DNA of 28,105 nucleotides from an uncultured bacterium (GCA_905214905.1 CAJMNK010000022.1:1-28105), one strand, 5' to 3'; counted from the stretch's first letter, positions 17,425-25,715 are shown. Program-made: numbers and translations. The notes: generated from the sequence alone by a model not told the origin.

Positions 17425-17471
17425 CTCCTAGTTACTTTTGTGTGAGACGCCGACTCGGCTCATCGAACACC

Positions 17472-17506
17472 AAAAGGGGCTGGCCCCGATAACTCGGAGC
17501 CAGCCC
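17472..17506 (-). terminator. Intrinsic terminator after the lipoprotein gene
   Basis: On the minus strand, an 8-bp perfect stem (17477-17484 with 17499-17506) with a 14-nt loop is followed by CTTTTGG. It lies about 30 bp past the stop of the minus-strand lipoprotein gene. The plus-strand surface protein ends 47 bp before it and may share the hairpin, though no T-run follows in that direction. Confidence 0.65.
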
Positions 17507-17534
17507 TGAGTCGCCTGACGTAAGAATCGCGGCG

Positions 17535-18551
17535 TTACTTGAGCTTCAGTGCCTCCATCATGGGCACGGCGGCATCCCAGTCGATCTTCCAGCCAATCGA
17601 CACGCGGACGGTCTCGCCCGTCGCGGGAGCCGTCGCAAATAGCGTATGGCCGTTGTCGGGACCGGTAAAGCGCAGCCACGTTATGCCGTTGTACTCGACC
17701 TGGTCGGTTGTCGTTTCCTTGCCTTCATAGATCTGCTCCAGGCTTGCAACTTCCTCCTCCGGCGAGCGCGGGAAGATGCTGATGTTCAGGCGTCCTCCAG
17801 TCTCGTCGTGGAAGAAGTTTGCCTTTTCGTGCTCTTCGTTGGACGAATCCAGCGTGTACCCATCGGCGGCCTCGATACTGTACGATGCGCAAGCGATGCC
17901 GGTCATATTGGCCGCGTCACCAGAATCGGCCACGCCGCCGGCCGCCTTGAACTCCTTGGTCTCGCATCCCGTGGTGTCAAAATGCATGGCCTCATGATTC
18001 TTGGCGGGGGCGTAAGCGTCTACGAACTCGACAGTGATGGGCCCGTAGTACGCCGTCTTGGGGGCCCAGAAATACACGTACTCAACGGTCTCGCCCGGGC
18101 CGATATCTGGCCTCTTGGAAAGATCGATGCCCTCGTGAAGCTCATCGGGAGCCTCGCTTGCAACGTAGTCGAGCACGGCCGCCTTGCCGGAAGTAAACAA
18201 CGGGTCGCCTGCCTCAAGATCGCCCTGGGCAGCATGCACGTTAAAGGAACTGAACGTCCTGTTCTTTGTGTTGTTGTTGGTAATCTTGATGTGCAGGTAA
18301 AAGCCGTCCTGCTTCTTGGCATCACCGCGATAGAACGTACCGTGAGCCACCGACTCATAGGTAATGCCTGCCACCTCGACCGTCTGCGACTCATAGGCCT
18401 TGGGCTTCTCGGCCTTCTCCTGCACAGGTGCGCTCCCGCCCGAGCCACTCGGCGCATTACCGCCGCAGCCGGCCGCCGTACATGCCAGCACGGCCGAAAG
18501 CGTCACGGTGGGAATTCCTAACAGCAGCTTCTTCGTCATGGGCTTCATCAT
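17535..18551 (-). CDS. Predicted lipoprotein of unknown function
   Basis: A 338-residue exported protein. A basic N-terminus (MMKPMTKK), a hydrophobic core and the lipobox TAAGC (Cys29) mark it as a lipoprotein, followed by a Gly/Ser-rich linker. The mature part has a beta-rich domain with the FYLHIKITNNNTKNRTFSSF and GETVEYVYFWAP pattern, which resembles the Ig-like DUF4352-type folds seen in Gram-positive lipoproteins, and a second domain of about 120 residues ending in ETVRVSIGWKIDWDAAVPMMEALKLK. I do not recognise the specific family. ATG 18551 is chosen because AGGAG is 8 nt upstream and the signal peptide begins there; the frame is open for 41 more codons upstream but they are Arg-rich and unlike a signal. 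Confidence 0.75.
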   Translation of the reverse strand: MMKPMTKKLLLGIPTVTLSAVLACTAAGCGGNAPSGSGGSAPVQEKAEKPKAYESQTVEVAGITYESVAHGTFYRGDAKKQDGFYLHIKITNNNTKNRTFSSFNVHAAQGDLEAGDPLFTSGKAAVLDYVASEAPDELHEGIDLSKRPDIGPGETVEYVYFWAPKTAYYGPITVEFVDAYAPAKNHEAMHFDTTGCETKEFKAAGGVADSGDAANMTGIACASYSIEAADGYTLDSSNEEHEKANFFHDETGGRLNISIFPRSPEEEVASLEQIYEGKETTTDQVEYNGITWLRFTGPDNGHTLFATAPATGETVRVSIGWKIDWDAAVPMMEALKLK

Positions 18552-18813
18552 CCTCACCGCTCCTTTCGGCTTGCAGCTCATCCGTTGCCCGAGTCCCAAG
18601 TCGACCCCGTGGCATCGGCTTCCACTATGAGCGTATGACGAAACACGACGCCGGCGAAGTGACCCACGGCCCAAATAACGACCCGCCAGCGTTCCTTATG
18701 GGCCAAAGGGACTCGCACACGCACGCCCGTGCCCCATAAAACGAGACGCTTGTCCCAATGTTCGATTCGATCCATCCGCAAACAAGATAGGGCGCCTCCA
18801 GCCGCCTTCAAAC

Positions 18814-18850
18814 TTACTCGGACAGAACCGACTCGGTTTTGTCCGAGTAA
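18814..18850. repeat. Near-perfect 37-bp palindrome
   Basis: Two 18-bp arms (18814-18831 and 18833-18850) around a single C, with one mismatch; each arm begins with TTACTCGGACA read inward. The one-base centre rules out an efficient RNA hairpin loop at full length and suits a dimeric DNA-binding protein. It lies 133 bp upstream of the topoisomerase B-subunit ATG. Confidence 0.75.
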
Positions 18851-18857
18851 ACGAATC

Positions 18858-18888
18858 TCCATCGAACTCCGAACGATTGTTCGATGGA
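18858..18888. repeat. Second inverted repeat, TCCATCGAAC / GTTCGATGGA
   Basis: Perfect 10-bp arms (18858-18867, 18879-18888) with an 11-bp spacer, 7 bp after the longer palindrome. A related GTTCGATTCGATCCATC run occurs near 18758-18775. Spacing and symmetry suit an operator or an RNA hairpin. Confidence 0.6.
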
Positions 18889-18982
18889 TTTCGTGTTAGG
18901 TGGAATCGCCCACGGCCTGGGCTATGCTACCTTGACTATCTATATGACTTAAACGCAGCAAAGGAGCACCGAGAGAGCGAGT

Positions 18983-20980
18983 ATGGCAAAAAACACCGCA
19001 AACTATGGTAACGACAGTATCCGCCAGCTCAAGGACGAGGAGCGCGTACGACTGCGCCCCGCCGTCATCTTTGGCTCGGACGGACTCGACGGTTGTGCGC
19101 ATGCCGCCTTCGAGATCCTGTCCAACGCCGTTGACGAGGCGCGCCAGGGCTACGGCAAGCTCATCACCCTTACCGCCTTTCGCGATGGCTCTATCCAGGT
19201 AGAGGACAATGGCCGTGGCTGCCCGCTCGACTGGAACCCTTCCGAGAAGCGCTTTAACTGGGAGCTCGTCTTCTGCGAGCTCTACGCCGGAGGCAAGTAT
19301 AACAACAACCAGGGCGGCGACTACGACTTCTCGCTCGGCACCAACGGCCTGGGCTCCTGCGCGACTCAGTACGCTTCCGAGTACATGGACGTCACCGTCT
19401 GGCGTGACGGCAACAAGTACTCCTTACACTTTAAGAAGGGCAAGGTCGTCGGGGCCAAGAAGAAGGCACTCGAGATCGAGCCCAGCGACGAGGACCGTAC
19501 CGGCACCACCATCAAGTGGCGCCCCGATCTTGAGGTCTTTACCTCGATTAGCATTCCCCACGATTGGTATCGCGAGACCATGCGCCGTCAGGCCGTGGTC
19601 AACGCCAACGTGACCTTCCGCCTGCGCATCGAGGGCGACGATGGCGAGTTTTCCGAAGAGGACTTTTGCTATCCCAAGGGCATCGAGGACTACGTGCTCG
19701 AGAAGGTCGGTACCGACTACCTTACCGAGCCCTTCTTTATCGAGGCCGACCGTCGCGGTCGCGATCGCGAGGACCTGCCCGATTACAACGTAAAAATCAC
19801 CGCTTGTATGTGCTTCTCGCGCACTTTCATGATGCAGGAGTACTACCACAACTCATCGTGGCTCGAGAACGGCGGCTCACCCGAGAAGGCGGCCCGCAGT
19901 GCTCTGACCAGCGCCATCGACGCCTACATCAAGCAACAGGGCAAGTACAACAAAAACGAGAGCGGCATCAAATGGCAGGACGTCCAGGACTGCTTGGTGC
20001 TGGTGACCAACTGCTTCTCCACCCAGACGTCCTACGAAAACCAGACTAAGAAGGCCATCAATAACCGCTTTATCCAGCAGGCCATGACGGCATTCTTTAA
20101 GGAGCGCCTCTCGACCTACTTGATCGAGAACAAAGACGCCGCCAACAAGATCATGGAGCAGGTGCTCATCAACAAGCGCTCGCGCGAGAACGCCGAAAAG
20201 ACGCGCCAGAGCATCAAGACCAACCTGCAGCAGAAGACCGATATGGCCAACCGCGTGCAGAAGTTCATTGACTGCCGCTCCAAGGACAAGAGCCGTCGCG
20301 AGATCTACATCGTAGAGGGCGACTCCGCAGCAGGCGCCATTCGCACCTCGCGCGATGCCGAGTTCCAGGGCGTTATGCCCGTCCGCGGCAAGATCCTCAA
20401 CTGCCTGAAGGAGGATTATCCGCGCATCTTTAAGTCCGACATCATCATGGACCTCATGCGCGTGCTGGGCTGCGGCGTGGAGATCAAGGACAAGCGCATC
20501 AAGAACCTGGGCGCCTTCGACCTGGACAACCTCAACTGGAACAAAGTCATCATCTGTACGGACGCCGACGTCGACGGCTATCACATTCGCACGCTCGTGC
20601 TCACCATGCTCTACCGTCTGGTGCCCACACTTATCGACGAAGGCTACGTGTATATCGCCGAGTCGCCGCTCTACGAGATCAACTGCAAAGAGAAGACCTA
20701 CTTTGCCTACACCGAGCTCGAGAAGAACGGCATCCTCAAGGAGATCGGCGACCAGAAGTGTTCCATCAACCGCTCCAAGGGTCTTGGTGAGAACGATCCG
20801 GACATGATGTGGCTCACAACCATGAACCCCGAGACGCGTCGCCTGATCAAGGTGGAGCCCGAGGACGTCACCAAGATGGAAACCATGTTCAACCTGTTGC
20901 TGGGCAACGACGAGGCGGGCCGTAAGCGCCATATCTCCGAGCACGGCAAGGAATACCTGGACCAGCTGGACCTGCAATAG
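18983..20980 (+). CDS. Type IIA DNA topoisomerase, B (ATPase/TOPRIM) subunit, atypical
   Basis: The ATP-driven half of a gyrase/topoisomerase IV-type enzyme; 665 residues. The GHKL ATPase domain keeps the N-box Glu44/Asn48 (FEILSNAVDEA) and DNGRG (75-79), but the usual RPGMYIG is RPAVIFGS and the glycine loop reads GTNGLGSC. The transducer domain is followed by TOPRIM with catalytic Glu445 in IVEGDSAAG and TDADVDG (Asp527, Asp529, Asp531). A typical C-terminal tail (SKGLGE, RRLIKVEPED) closes it. The sequence is well away from canonical GyrB or ParE, so no symbol is given. AAGGAG is 16 nt from the ATG, so a nearer GAGAG may serve as the ribosome-binding site. The A subunit follows after 45 bp in the same operon. 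It probably serves as a second topoisomerase beside gyrase. Confidence 0.92.
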   Translation: MAKNTANYGNDSIRQLKDEERVRLRPAVIFGSDGLDGCAHAAFEILSNAVDEARQGYGKLITLTAFRDGSIQVEDNGRGCPLDWNPSEKRFNWELVFCELYAGGKYNNNQGGDYDFSLGTNGLGSCATQYASEYMDVTVWRDGNKYSLHFKKGKVVGAKKKALEIEPSDEDRTGTTIKWRPDLEVFTSISIPHDWYRETMRRQAVVNANVTFRLRIEGDDGEFSEEDFCYPKGIEDYVLEKVGTDYLTEPFFIEADRRGRDREDLPDYNVKITACMCFSRTFMMQEYYHNSSWLENGGSPEKAARSALTSAIDAYIKQQGKYNKNESGIKWQDVQDCLVLVTNCFSTQTSYENQTKKAINNRFIQQAMTAFFKERLSTYLIENKDAANKIMEQVLINKRSRENAEKTRQSIKTNLQQKTDMANRVQKFIDCRSKDKSRREIYIVEGDSAAGAIRTSRDAEFQGVMPVRGKILNCLKEDYPRIFKSDIIMDLMRVLGCGVEIKDKRIKNLGAFDLDNLNWNKVIICTDADVDGYHIRTLVLTMLYRLVPTLIDEGYVYIAESPLYEINCKEKTYFAYTELEKNGILKEIGDQKCSINRSKGLGENDPDMMWLTTMNPETRRLIKVEPEDVTKMETMFNLLLGNDEAGRKRHISEHGKEYLDQLDLQ

Positions 20981-21025
20981 CAGCAAATCGATAACGACGG
21001 CCCACAAGAAGTTCAAGAGGAAATC

Positions 21026-23266
21026 GTGGCAAAGAAGAAGACGAAGAACCAGCCAAAGAAAAAGCAGGTCAACGCCGAGAACGTCATCGGCCTGCACTCC
21101 GAGGTCACCGACCAGCCGATCACGCAGACGCTCGAGGTCAACTACATGCCCTACGCTATGAGCGTCAACGTCTCGCGTGCATTCCCCGAGATCGACGGCT
21201 TTAAGCCCTCGCACCGCAAGCTGCTCTACACTATGTACAAGATGGGCCTGCTCAAGGGCGAGCGCCAAAAGAGCGCCAACATCGTGGGCCAGACCATGAA
21301 GCTCAACCCACACGGCGACGCCGCCATCTACGAGACGATGGTGCGCCTGGCCACGGGCAACGAGGCGCTGCTTGCTCCTTTCGTGGAGTCGAAGGGCAAC
21401 TTTGGCAAGTACTATTCGGGCGACCTGAGCTACGCCGCCTCGCGTTATACCGAGGCCAAGCTCTCCCCCATCAGCGCCGAGATCTTCAAAGACATCGACA
21501 AGGACCCGGTCGACTTCGTTGACAGCTACGACGGTGCCATGAAGGAGCCGCGTCTGCTGCCCACCACGTTCCCCAACATCCTCGTCTCGGCCAATAAGGG
21601 CATCGGCGTCGCCATGGCGTCCGACATCTGCGGTTTCAACCTCAACGAGGTCTGCACCGCTACGATGCACTACCTGCAGGATCCCGACTGCGACCTGCTC
21701 GAGTATATGCCCATGCCCGACTTCTCGACCGGCGGCGAGATTATCTACCGCCGCGAGGAGATGGAGAAGATCGTCGAGACCGGCCTTGGCAGCTTCCAGA
21801 TTCGCTCCCGCTGGCGCTGGATTCCCGAAGAGCGCATCATCGAGGTGTACGAGATTCCCTACACCACCAAGACCGATGTCATCATCGAGCGCATCGTCAA
21901 GCTCTCCAAGGAGGGCAAGGTCAAGGAGATCGCAGACATTCGCGACGAGACCGACCTTTCGGGTCTGCGCATCGCTATCGACCTTAAGCGCGGCGTCGAC
22001 CCCGATAAGCTCATGGCCAAGCTCTATCGCTCAACCACGCTGCAGGATTCGTTCTCATGCAACTTCAACGTGCTCGTCGACGGCTATCCCCGTGTTATGG
22101 GCGTGCGCCAGATCCTGCACGAGTGGGTCAAGTGGCGTATTGAGTCCACGCGTCGCCGCATTAACTTTGACCTGGGCAAAAAGTCCGAGCGCCTGCACCT
22201 GCTGCACGGCCTTGAGGCAATTCTGCTCGACATCGACAAAGCCATCGCCATCATCCGCGGCACCAAGCTCGAGGCCGAGGTCGTGCCCAACCTTATGCGC
22301 GGCTTCGACATCGACGAGACCCAGGCCGAGTTTGTCGCCGAGCTCAAGCTCCGCAACATCAACGAGGAGTACATCCTCAACCGCACCAAGGACATTGCCA
22401 AGCTCGAGGGTGAGATCGCCGAACTTGAGGAGATCCTTTCGAGCGAGAACAATATCAAGAAGGTCATCAGCGACGAGCTGGCCGCGGTCAACAAGAAGTA
22501 TGTGATGCCGCGCCGCACGGGCAGGATCGAACCCCACGAGGTCGTCGAGGTGAGCCTGGAGCCCGAGGTCGAGGAGTACCCGGTGACCATCATGCTCTCG
22601 CGCGATGGCTACCTCAAGAAGATGACGGACCGCGTGCTCAAGAAGGCCGCTACGCTCAAGTACAAGGACGGCGACAAACCCTTTATCGAGTTCCCGTCCT
22701 CCAACACCCACGAGCTGCTGGTCTTTACCAACAAGAGCCAGGTCTACAAGTGCAAGGTTGCGGCATTTGAGGACACCAAGTCGGCCCAGCTGGGCTCGTA
22801 CCTGCCGACCGATCTTGAGATGGAACCCGACGAGAGTGTCATCTGGGTCATCGACCCCGAGGACTACAAGGCCGACGTGTTGTTCGTCTTTGAGAACGGC
22901 CGCGTGGTGCGCGTCGCGCTTTCTGGATACGTCACCAAGACCAACCGCAAACGCCTGAAGAACGCTATCTACGGCGGCAGCAAGCTGCTGTATGCCCAGG
23001 TACTCAAGGAAGATCGCGACATCGCACTGGTCTCGAGCGACTATCGTTTGATGAACTTCAACACGTCGTTGCTCAAGACCAAGACGACTACCAACACGCA
23101 GGGCGTCCAGGCCTTTACGGCCAAGAAGGGCCGCTCGGTCACCACCGTCGGCACAACCGAGGAGATCCTTGGCGCCGGCGTCTCCGCCGAGAAGTTCACC
23201 GCGCAGAGCCTGCCTTCTGCCGGTGCCCTCATGAAGGAAAACGACATGCCGAGCCTGTTTGACTAG
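21026..23266 (+). CDS. Type IIA DNA topoisomerase, A (breakage-reunion) subunit, atypical
   Basis: Partner of the preceding subunit; 746 residues, starting with GTG at 21026 after AGAGGAAA. The winged-helix domain carries the catalytic Tyr141 in AASRYTEAK and the conserved NPHGDAAIYE segment (residues 95-103). In the quinolone-binding positions equivalent to E. coli GyrA Ser83 and Asp87 it has Ala99 and Glu103. The tower and coiled-coil (with LEAILLDIDKAI and LAKLEGEIAELEEIL) precede a shortened beta-pinwheel with blades such as VFTNKSQVYKCKV and LFVFENGRVVRVALSG. The gyrase-specific QRRGGKG box is absent, which argues for decatenation/relaxation rather than supercoiling. No other gene follows before the terminator at 23304. 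Confidence 0.92.
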   Translation: MAKKKTKNQPKKKQVNAENVIGLHSEVTDQPITQTLEVNYMPYAMSVNVSRAFPEIDGFKPSHRKLLYTMYKMGLLKGERQKSANIVGQTMKLNPHGDAAIYETMVRLATGNEALLAPFVESKGNFGKYYSGDLSYAASRYTEAKLSPISAEIFKDIDKDPVDFVDSYDGAMKEPRLLPTTFPNILVSANKGIGVAMASDICGFNLNEVCTATMHYLQDPDCDLLEYMPMPDFSTGGEIIYRREEMEKIVETGLGSFQIRSRWRWIPEERIIEVYEIPYTTKTDVIIERIVKLSKEGKVKEIADIRDETDLSGLRIAIDLKRGVDPDKLMAKLYRSTTLQDSFSCNFNVLVDGYPRVMGVRQILHEWVKWRIESTRRRINFDLGKKSERLHLLHGLEAILLDIDKAIAIIRGTKLEAEVVPNLMRGFDIDETQAEFVAELKLRNINEEYILNRTKDIAKLEGEIAELEEILSSENNIKKVISDELAAVNKKYVMPRRTGRIEPHEVVEVSLEPEVEEYPVTIMLSRDGYLKKMTDRVLKKAATLKYKDGDKPFIEFPSSNTHELLVFTNKSQVYKCKVAAFEDTKSAQLGSYLPTDLEMEPDESVIWVIDPEDYKADVLFVFENGRVVRVALSGYVTKTNRKRLKNAIYGGSKLLYAQVLKEDRDIALVSSDYRLMNFNTSLLKTKTTTNTQGVQAFTAKKGRSVTTVGTTEEILGAGVSAEKFTAQSLPSAGALMKENDMPSLFD

Positions 23267-23303
23267 GTACCACGGCAACGAGATCGTTAGATACTTCGCA
23301 AAG

Positions 23304-23356
23304 CGACGAGGCCCGGAACGCAACGGCATTGCGCCCGGGACTCGTCGTTTTTCTTC
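23304..23356 (+). terminator. Intrinsic terminator of the topoisomerase operon
   Basis: Arms CGACGAG (23304-23310) and CTCGTCG (23341-23347), extended inward by CCCGG/CCGGG pairs, with the loop carrying a minor hairpin. TTTTTCTTC follows. It lies 38 bp past the A-subunit stop. Confidence 0.85.
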
Positions 23357-23362
23357 TCAACT

Positions 23363-23413
23363 ATTTTTTAACGCAGATAAATTGATTTCTGCTTATTTTT
23401 CTGCGTAAAAAAT
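23363..23413. repeat. A/T-rich inverted repeat upstream of the ATPase gene
   Basis: Left arm ATTTTTTAACGCAGA (23363-23377) pairs with TCTGCGTAAAAAAT (23400-23413), with one base unpaired and a 22-bp spacer. The spacer contains another TTTCTGC. It lies 36 bp before the 19-bp repeat array and could be part of the ATPase promoter. Confidence 0.5.
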
Positions 23414-23448
23414 GTCAGCGTCACTGCTGCGATGCCCTTTGGTCAGTC

Positions 23449-23505
23449 GTTAGCAAAACTTGCAAAAGTTAGCAAAACTTGCAAAAATTAGCAAAACCCG
23501 CAAAG
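23449..23505 (+). repeat. Three tandem 19-bp repeats (iteron-like)
   Basis: Units at 23449-23467, 23468-23486 (identical) and 23487-23505 (four changes) read GTTAGCAAAACTTGCAAAA. Each holds two GCAAA boxes, giving six boxes about 9-10 bp apart, close to one helical turn. The last unit runs into the AAAGGAG ribosome-binding site (23502-23508) of the ATPase gene. Confidence 0.85.
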
Positions 23506-23513
23506 GAGCTACC

Positions 23514-24598
23514 ATGGAGTACAGCAAGAACCCCTTTACCCCGACGTTCGGAAGCGTCCCTCCCTTTCTAGCGGGTCGCGAGCATATCCTGCGTGACATC
23601 AACCGTGGCTTTATCAACGGCCCGGGAGATCCCAACCTGTCGACCATTTTTACTGGCGCAAGGGGAACGGGCAAGACGGCGCTTCTCTCGCTCCTTTCAG
23701 AAACGGCGCTTGAACACGACTGGATCGCAGCAAATGTCTCCGCCATGCCAGGCATGCTCGAAGATATTATCGAGCGAACCAAAGAAGCCGCAGATAGCTA
23801 CCTCTCACAGCCTCACGCGCGCATAAACGGTGTTCAAATTGGCCCAGTGGGCATTGATTGGACATATGCTCAAGAGGCTCAGGGCAACTGGCGCACGCGC
23901 ATGAATGGCATCTTTAAGCAACTCGAAAAACATGACATCGGACTTCTCATCACCATCGATGAAGTCACCGTCGATCTCGAAGAAATGCTTCAATTTGCCT
24001 CTGTTTACCAGCACTTTGTACGCGAAGGTAAAAAAGTTGCCCTACTCATGGCAGGACTGCCCTACAAAGTATCGGCTCTGCTGCGCAACGATTCCGTCTC
24101 GTTCCTCAGGCGCTCCCAGTACCATCAGCTGGGACGAATCACTGATGTTGAGATTGCAAACGCATTCCGCAAAACCGTTGAGGCCGGAGGCCGCTCAATC
24201 ACGCCAGAAGCGCTCGAGGATGCCGTGAAGGCCGTCGACGGATTTCCCTATATGATGCAGCTCGTCGGATATCGCACATGGGATGTTTCGGAAAACTCGC
24301 CCCAAATCAGTACATCCGATGTCCAGCAGGGTTCCCTGCTTGCACGTATGGAGCTGCGCGATCGTATTCTCGAAACAACCTATCGAGAGCTTTCTGACAA
24401 AGACATTGAGTTTTTGCTCGCGATGCTGGCCGATTCTGGCCCCAGCAGGGTCTCAGAAATTGCCAAGCGTATGGGCGTCGCCAAAGCCAATACAAACGCC
24501 GCCTCCTGGAGGACGGCGTTATCGGGGAACGTGGACGTGGCCTCGTCGGCTTCGACATCCCCGCGTTCAGGGAGTTCCTGAGCGAGAAGGCCTCCTAG
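23514..24598 (+). pseudogene. AAA-type ATPase (ORC/Cdc6-like), frameshifted near the 3' end
   Basis: ATG 23514 has AAAGGAG 5 nt upstream. The protein has the PFTPTFGSVPPFLAGRE entry motif, Walker A GARGTGKT (48-55), Walker B LLITIDEVT, a lid region (GFPYMMQLVGYRTW) and a C-terminal winged helix. This is the layout of the stand-alone ATP-binding proteins of the ORC/Cdc6-like group. Around 24494-24500 the frame shifts: the original frame continues into Ser/Thr-rich nonsense and stops at 24581. The +2 frame from 24497 gives RRLLEDGVIGERGRGLVGF and ends at a TAG at 24596-24598, the family-like end of the winged helix. One base extra or two missing explain it. The domain core is intact, so function may persist. 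Its 5' region has the tandem 19-bp repeats, suggesting self-regulation or origin-like binding. Confidence 0.75.
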
Positions 24599-24608
24599 CA
24601 CGCCAAGA

Positions 24609-24691
24609 TTGCCCGCAAGGGCAACGGCGCATGGCAATCAGCATTCCTCTTGGTAAGGGCAGCAAGCATTTCCGCTAGTGTTGATTGCCAT
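24609..24691. repeat. Inverted repeats between ATPase and flavodoxin genes
   Basis: A small perfect hairpin TTGCCC-GCAA-GGGCAA (24609-24624) follows the ATPase stop. Further on, ATGGCAATCA (24631-24640) pairs with TGATTGCCAT (24682-24691) across 41 bp. The genes converge here, so these may act as terminators, but no T-run follows. Confidence 0.45.
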
Positions 24692-24706
24692 GTGCTCTTC
24701 TTGCCC

Positions 24707-25237
24707 TTAGGCGAGCTTGCGAGCGAGCTCTCGCACCTCTTCCAGCTTGGGCGAGGAGGCCATGCTGTCGCGCTCGGTCATGCCGCTAATGGTGACAATG
24801 CCCTGGTCCTCCCACTTGCAGTACGCGCAGGTTGACTTGTACATAGCGATCGCCGCATCATAGACGCCCTCGCTGTGGCTATCGAGCAAAAGGGCCGTCT
24901 TGGTGAACGGGAAGCCCGTAGCACCGAAGGCGTACAGGCGGTCGATGGCGGCCTTCTCCTGCGCGGTGATATCGAACCAGTAGATAGGCGAAGCGAAGAC
25001 AACCATGTCGGCGTCTTTCAGCGACTCGATCACGTTGGCCATGTCATCCTTCTGCACGCAGACGCCCTCGTGGGCGAAGCAATACTGACACCCCAGGCAA
25101 CCAGCGATTTTCTTGCTGGCAACGCGGACGACCTCGACCGTATTGCCGCTCTCGCGCGCGGTCTCGGCAAACGCCTCAACCATGGTGTCGGTATTGGCGC
25201 CCTTGCGCGGGCTGCCGCTCAATACAACGATTTTCAT
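24707..25237 (-). CDS. Flavodoxin-family NAD(P)H-dependent FMN reductase-like protein
   Basis: A 176-residue cytoplasmic flavoprotein with a flavodoxin-like fold. The FMN-phosphate loop is LSGSPRKGANT (6-16). A CLGCQYC motif (Cys47, Cys50, Cys53) follows, then MVVFASPIYWFDITAQ with the usual aromatic flavin contact. A further pair, CAYC, lies near residue 138. Members reduce FMN, quinones or iron complexes, and the cysteines resemble those of iron-sulfur flavoproteins, though the spacing CX2CX2C is short. The ATG has GAGAGG 8 nt upstream. It is co-oriented with and 99 bp downstream of the HxlR regulator gene, a common pairing of redox-sensing repressor and reductase. Confidence 0.88.
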   Translation of the reverse strand: MKIVVLSGSPRKGANTDTMVEAFAETARESGNTVEVVRVASKKIAGCLGCQYCFAHEGVCVQKDDMANVIESLKDADMVVFASPIYWFDITAQEKAAIDRLYAFGATGFPFTKTALLLDSHSEGVYDAAIAMYKSTCAYCKWEDQGIVTISGMTERDSMASSPKLEEVRELARKLA

Positions 25238-25300
25238 AGGATTTCCTCTCCTTCATGCTGCAGGCGCACGATGATTCGGGACAGGTTTTCGTTAGCACCC

Positions 25301-25342
25301 TCGTAGCGGTTCTCCGCCCCCCAAGCAATGTGTCCGCTACGA
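25301..25342. repeat. Inverted repeat TCGTAGCGG / CCGCTACGA at the end of the HxlR gene
   Basis: Perfect 9-bp arms (25301-25309, 25334-25342) overlap the HxlR stop codon region. On the minus strand it could be a weak terminator or processing hairpin between the HxlR and flavodoxin genes; no clear T-run follows. Confidence 0.45.
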
Positions 25343-25663
25343 AACAATTGTCTTGTAATAAGCGCCGAAGTCTGCCAGCGAGTCCATGATGGGCATCATC
25401 TCGCGGCCGAGCTCGGTAAGGCCATACTCAACGCGGGGAGGATTCTCGCCATAGTCATGGCGAAAGACCAGCCCATCATCCTCCATCTGCCGCAGGCTGT
25501 CGGTAAGCACCTTCTGAGAGATCCCCTCCAGGTTGCGGCGCAACTCGTTGAAACGCCAAGGGCGTACGCGTAAGTTACGAATAATGAGCAGTTTCCACTT
25601 GCCGCCAATGAGCGCTACCGCCGTTGCGACCGGACACTCCGGAAGCTCCTCTTTCGCCATCAT
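25337..25663 (-). CDS. HxlR-family transcriptional regulator
   Basis: A 108-residue winged-helix repressor/activator. The HxlR signature is complete: CPVATAVALIGGKWKLLIIRNL with Cys10, RFNELRRNLEGISQKVLTDSLRQMEDDGLV, then the wing RHDYGENPPRVEYGLTELG. The conserved N-terminal cysteine is the sensing residue in relatives such as B. subtilis HypR and YodB, which respond to electrophiles or disulfide stress; the same is inferred here. ATG 25663 is chosen (ATGATG, with AAGGAGG 11 nt upstream); the open frame to 25801 crosses the promoter region and is unlike the family. It lies between a flavin reductase (downstream) and a divergent cupin gene, both possible targets. Confidence 0.88.
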   Translation of the reverse strand: MMAKEELPECPVATAVALIGGKWKLLIIRNLRVRPWRFNELRRNLEGISQKVLTDSLRQMEDDGLVFRHDYGENPPRVEYGLTELGREMMPIMDSLADFGAYYKTIVS

Positions 25664-25715
25664 GGGAGACCCAACCTCCTTGACCATACCGGTTTCACAA
25701 AAAGGCACGCAGTTA

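Larger units (their letters stand above)
18552..18982. other. 431-bp divergent intergenic region with two palindromes
   Basis: Separates the lipoprotein (-) and topoisomerase (+) genes. It holds the two inverted repeats listed separately. A TTGACT at about 18933 resembles a -35 box, but no matching -10 lies 17 bp after it. No gene was found. Confidence 0.5.

Noticed and set aside
19877..21670. Minus-strand ORF of 597 codons opposite the topoisomerase operon.
   Set aside because: Spans two real genes on the other strand, and its Val/Leu/Asp/His-rich translation is typical of reversed high-G+C coding DNA.
22055..23329. Minus-strand ORF of 424 codons opposite the topoisomerase A gene.
   Set aside because: Same reasons; it also runs through the operon terminator.
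23449..23505. CRISPR array.
   Set aside because: Units are contiguous, only 19 bp and without spacers; no cas genes are nearby.
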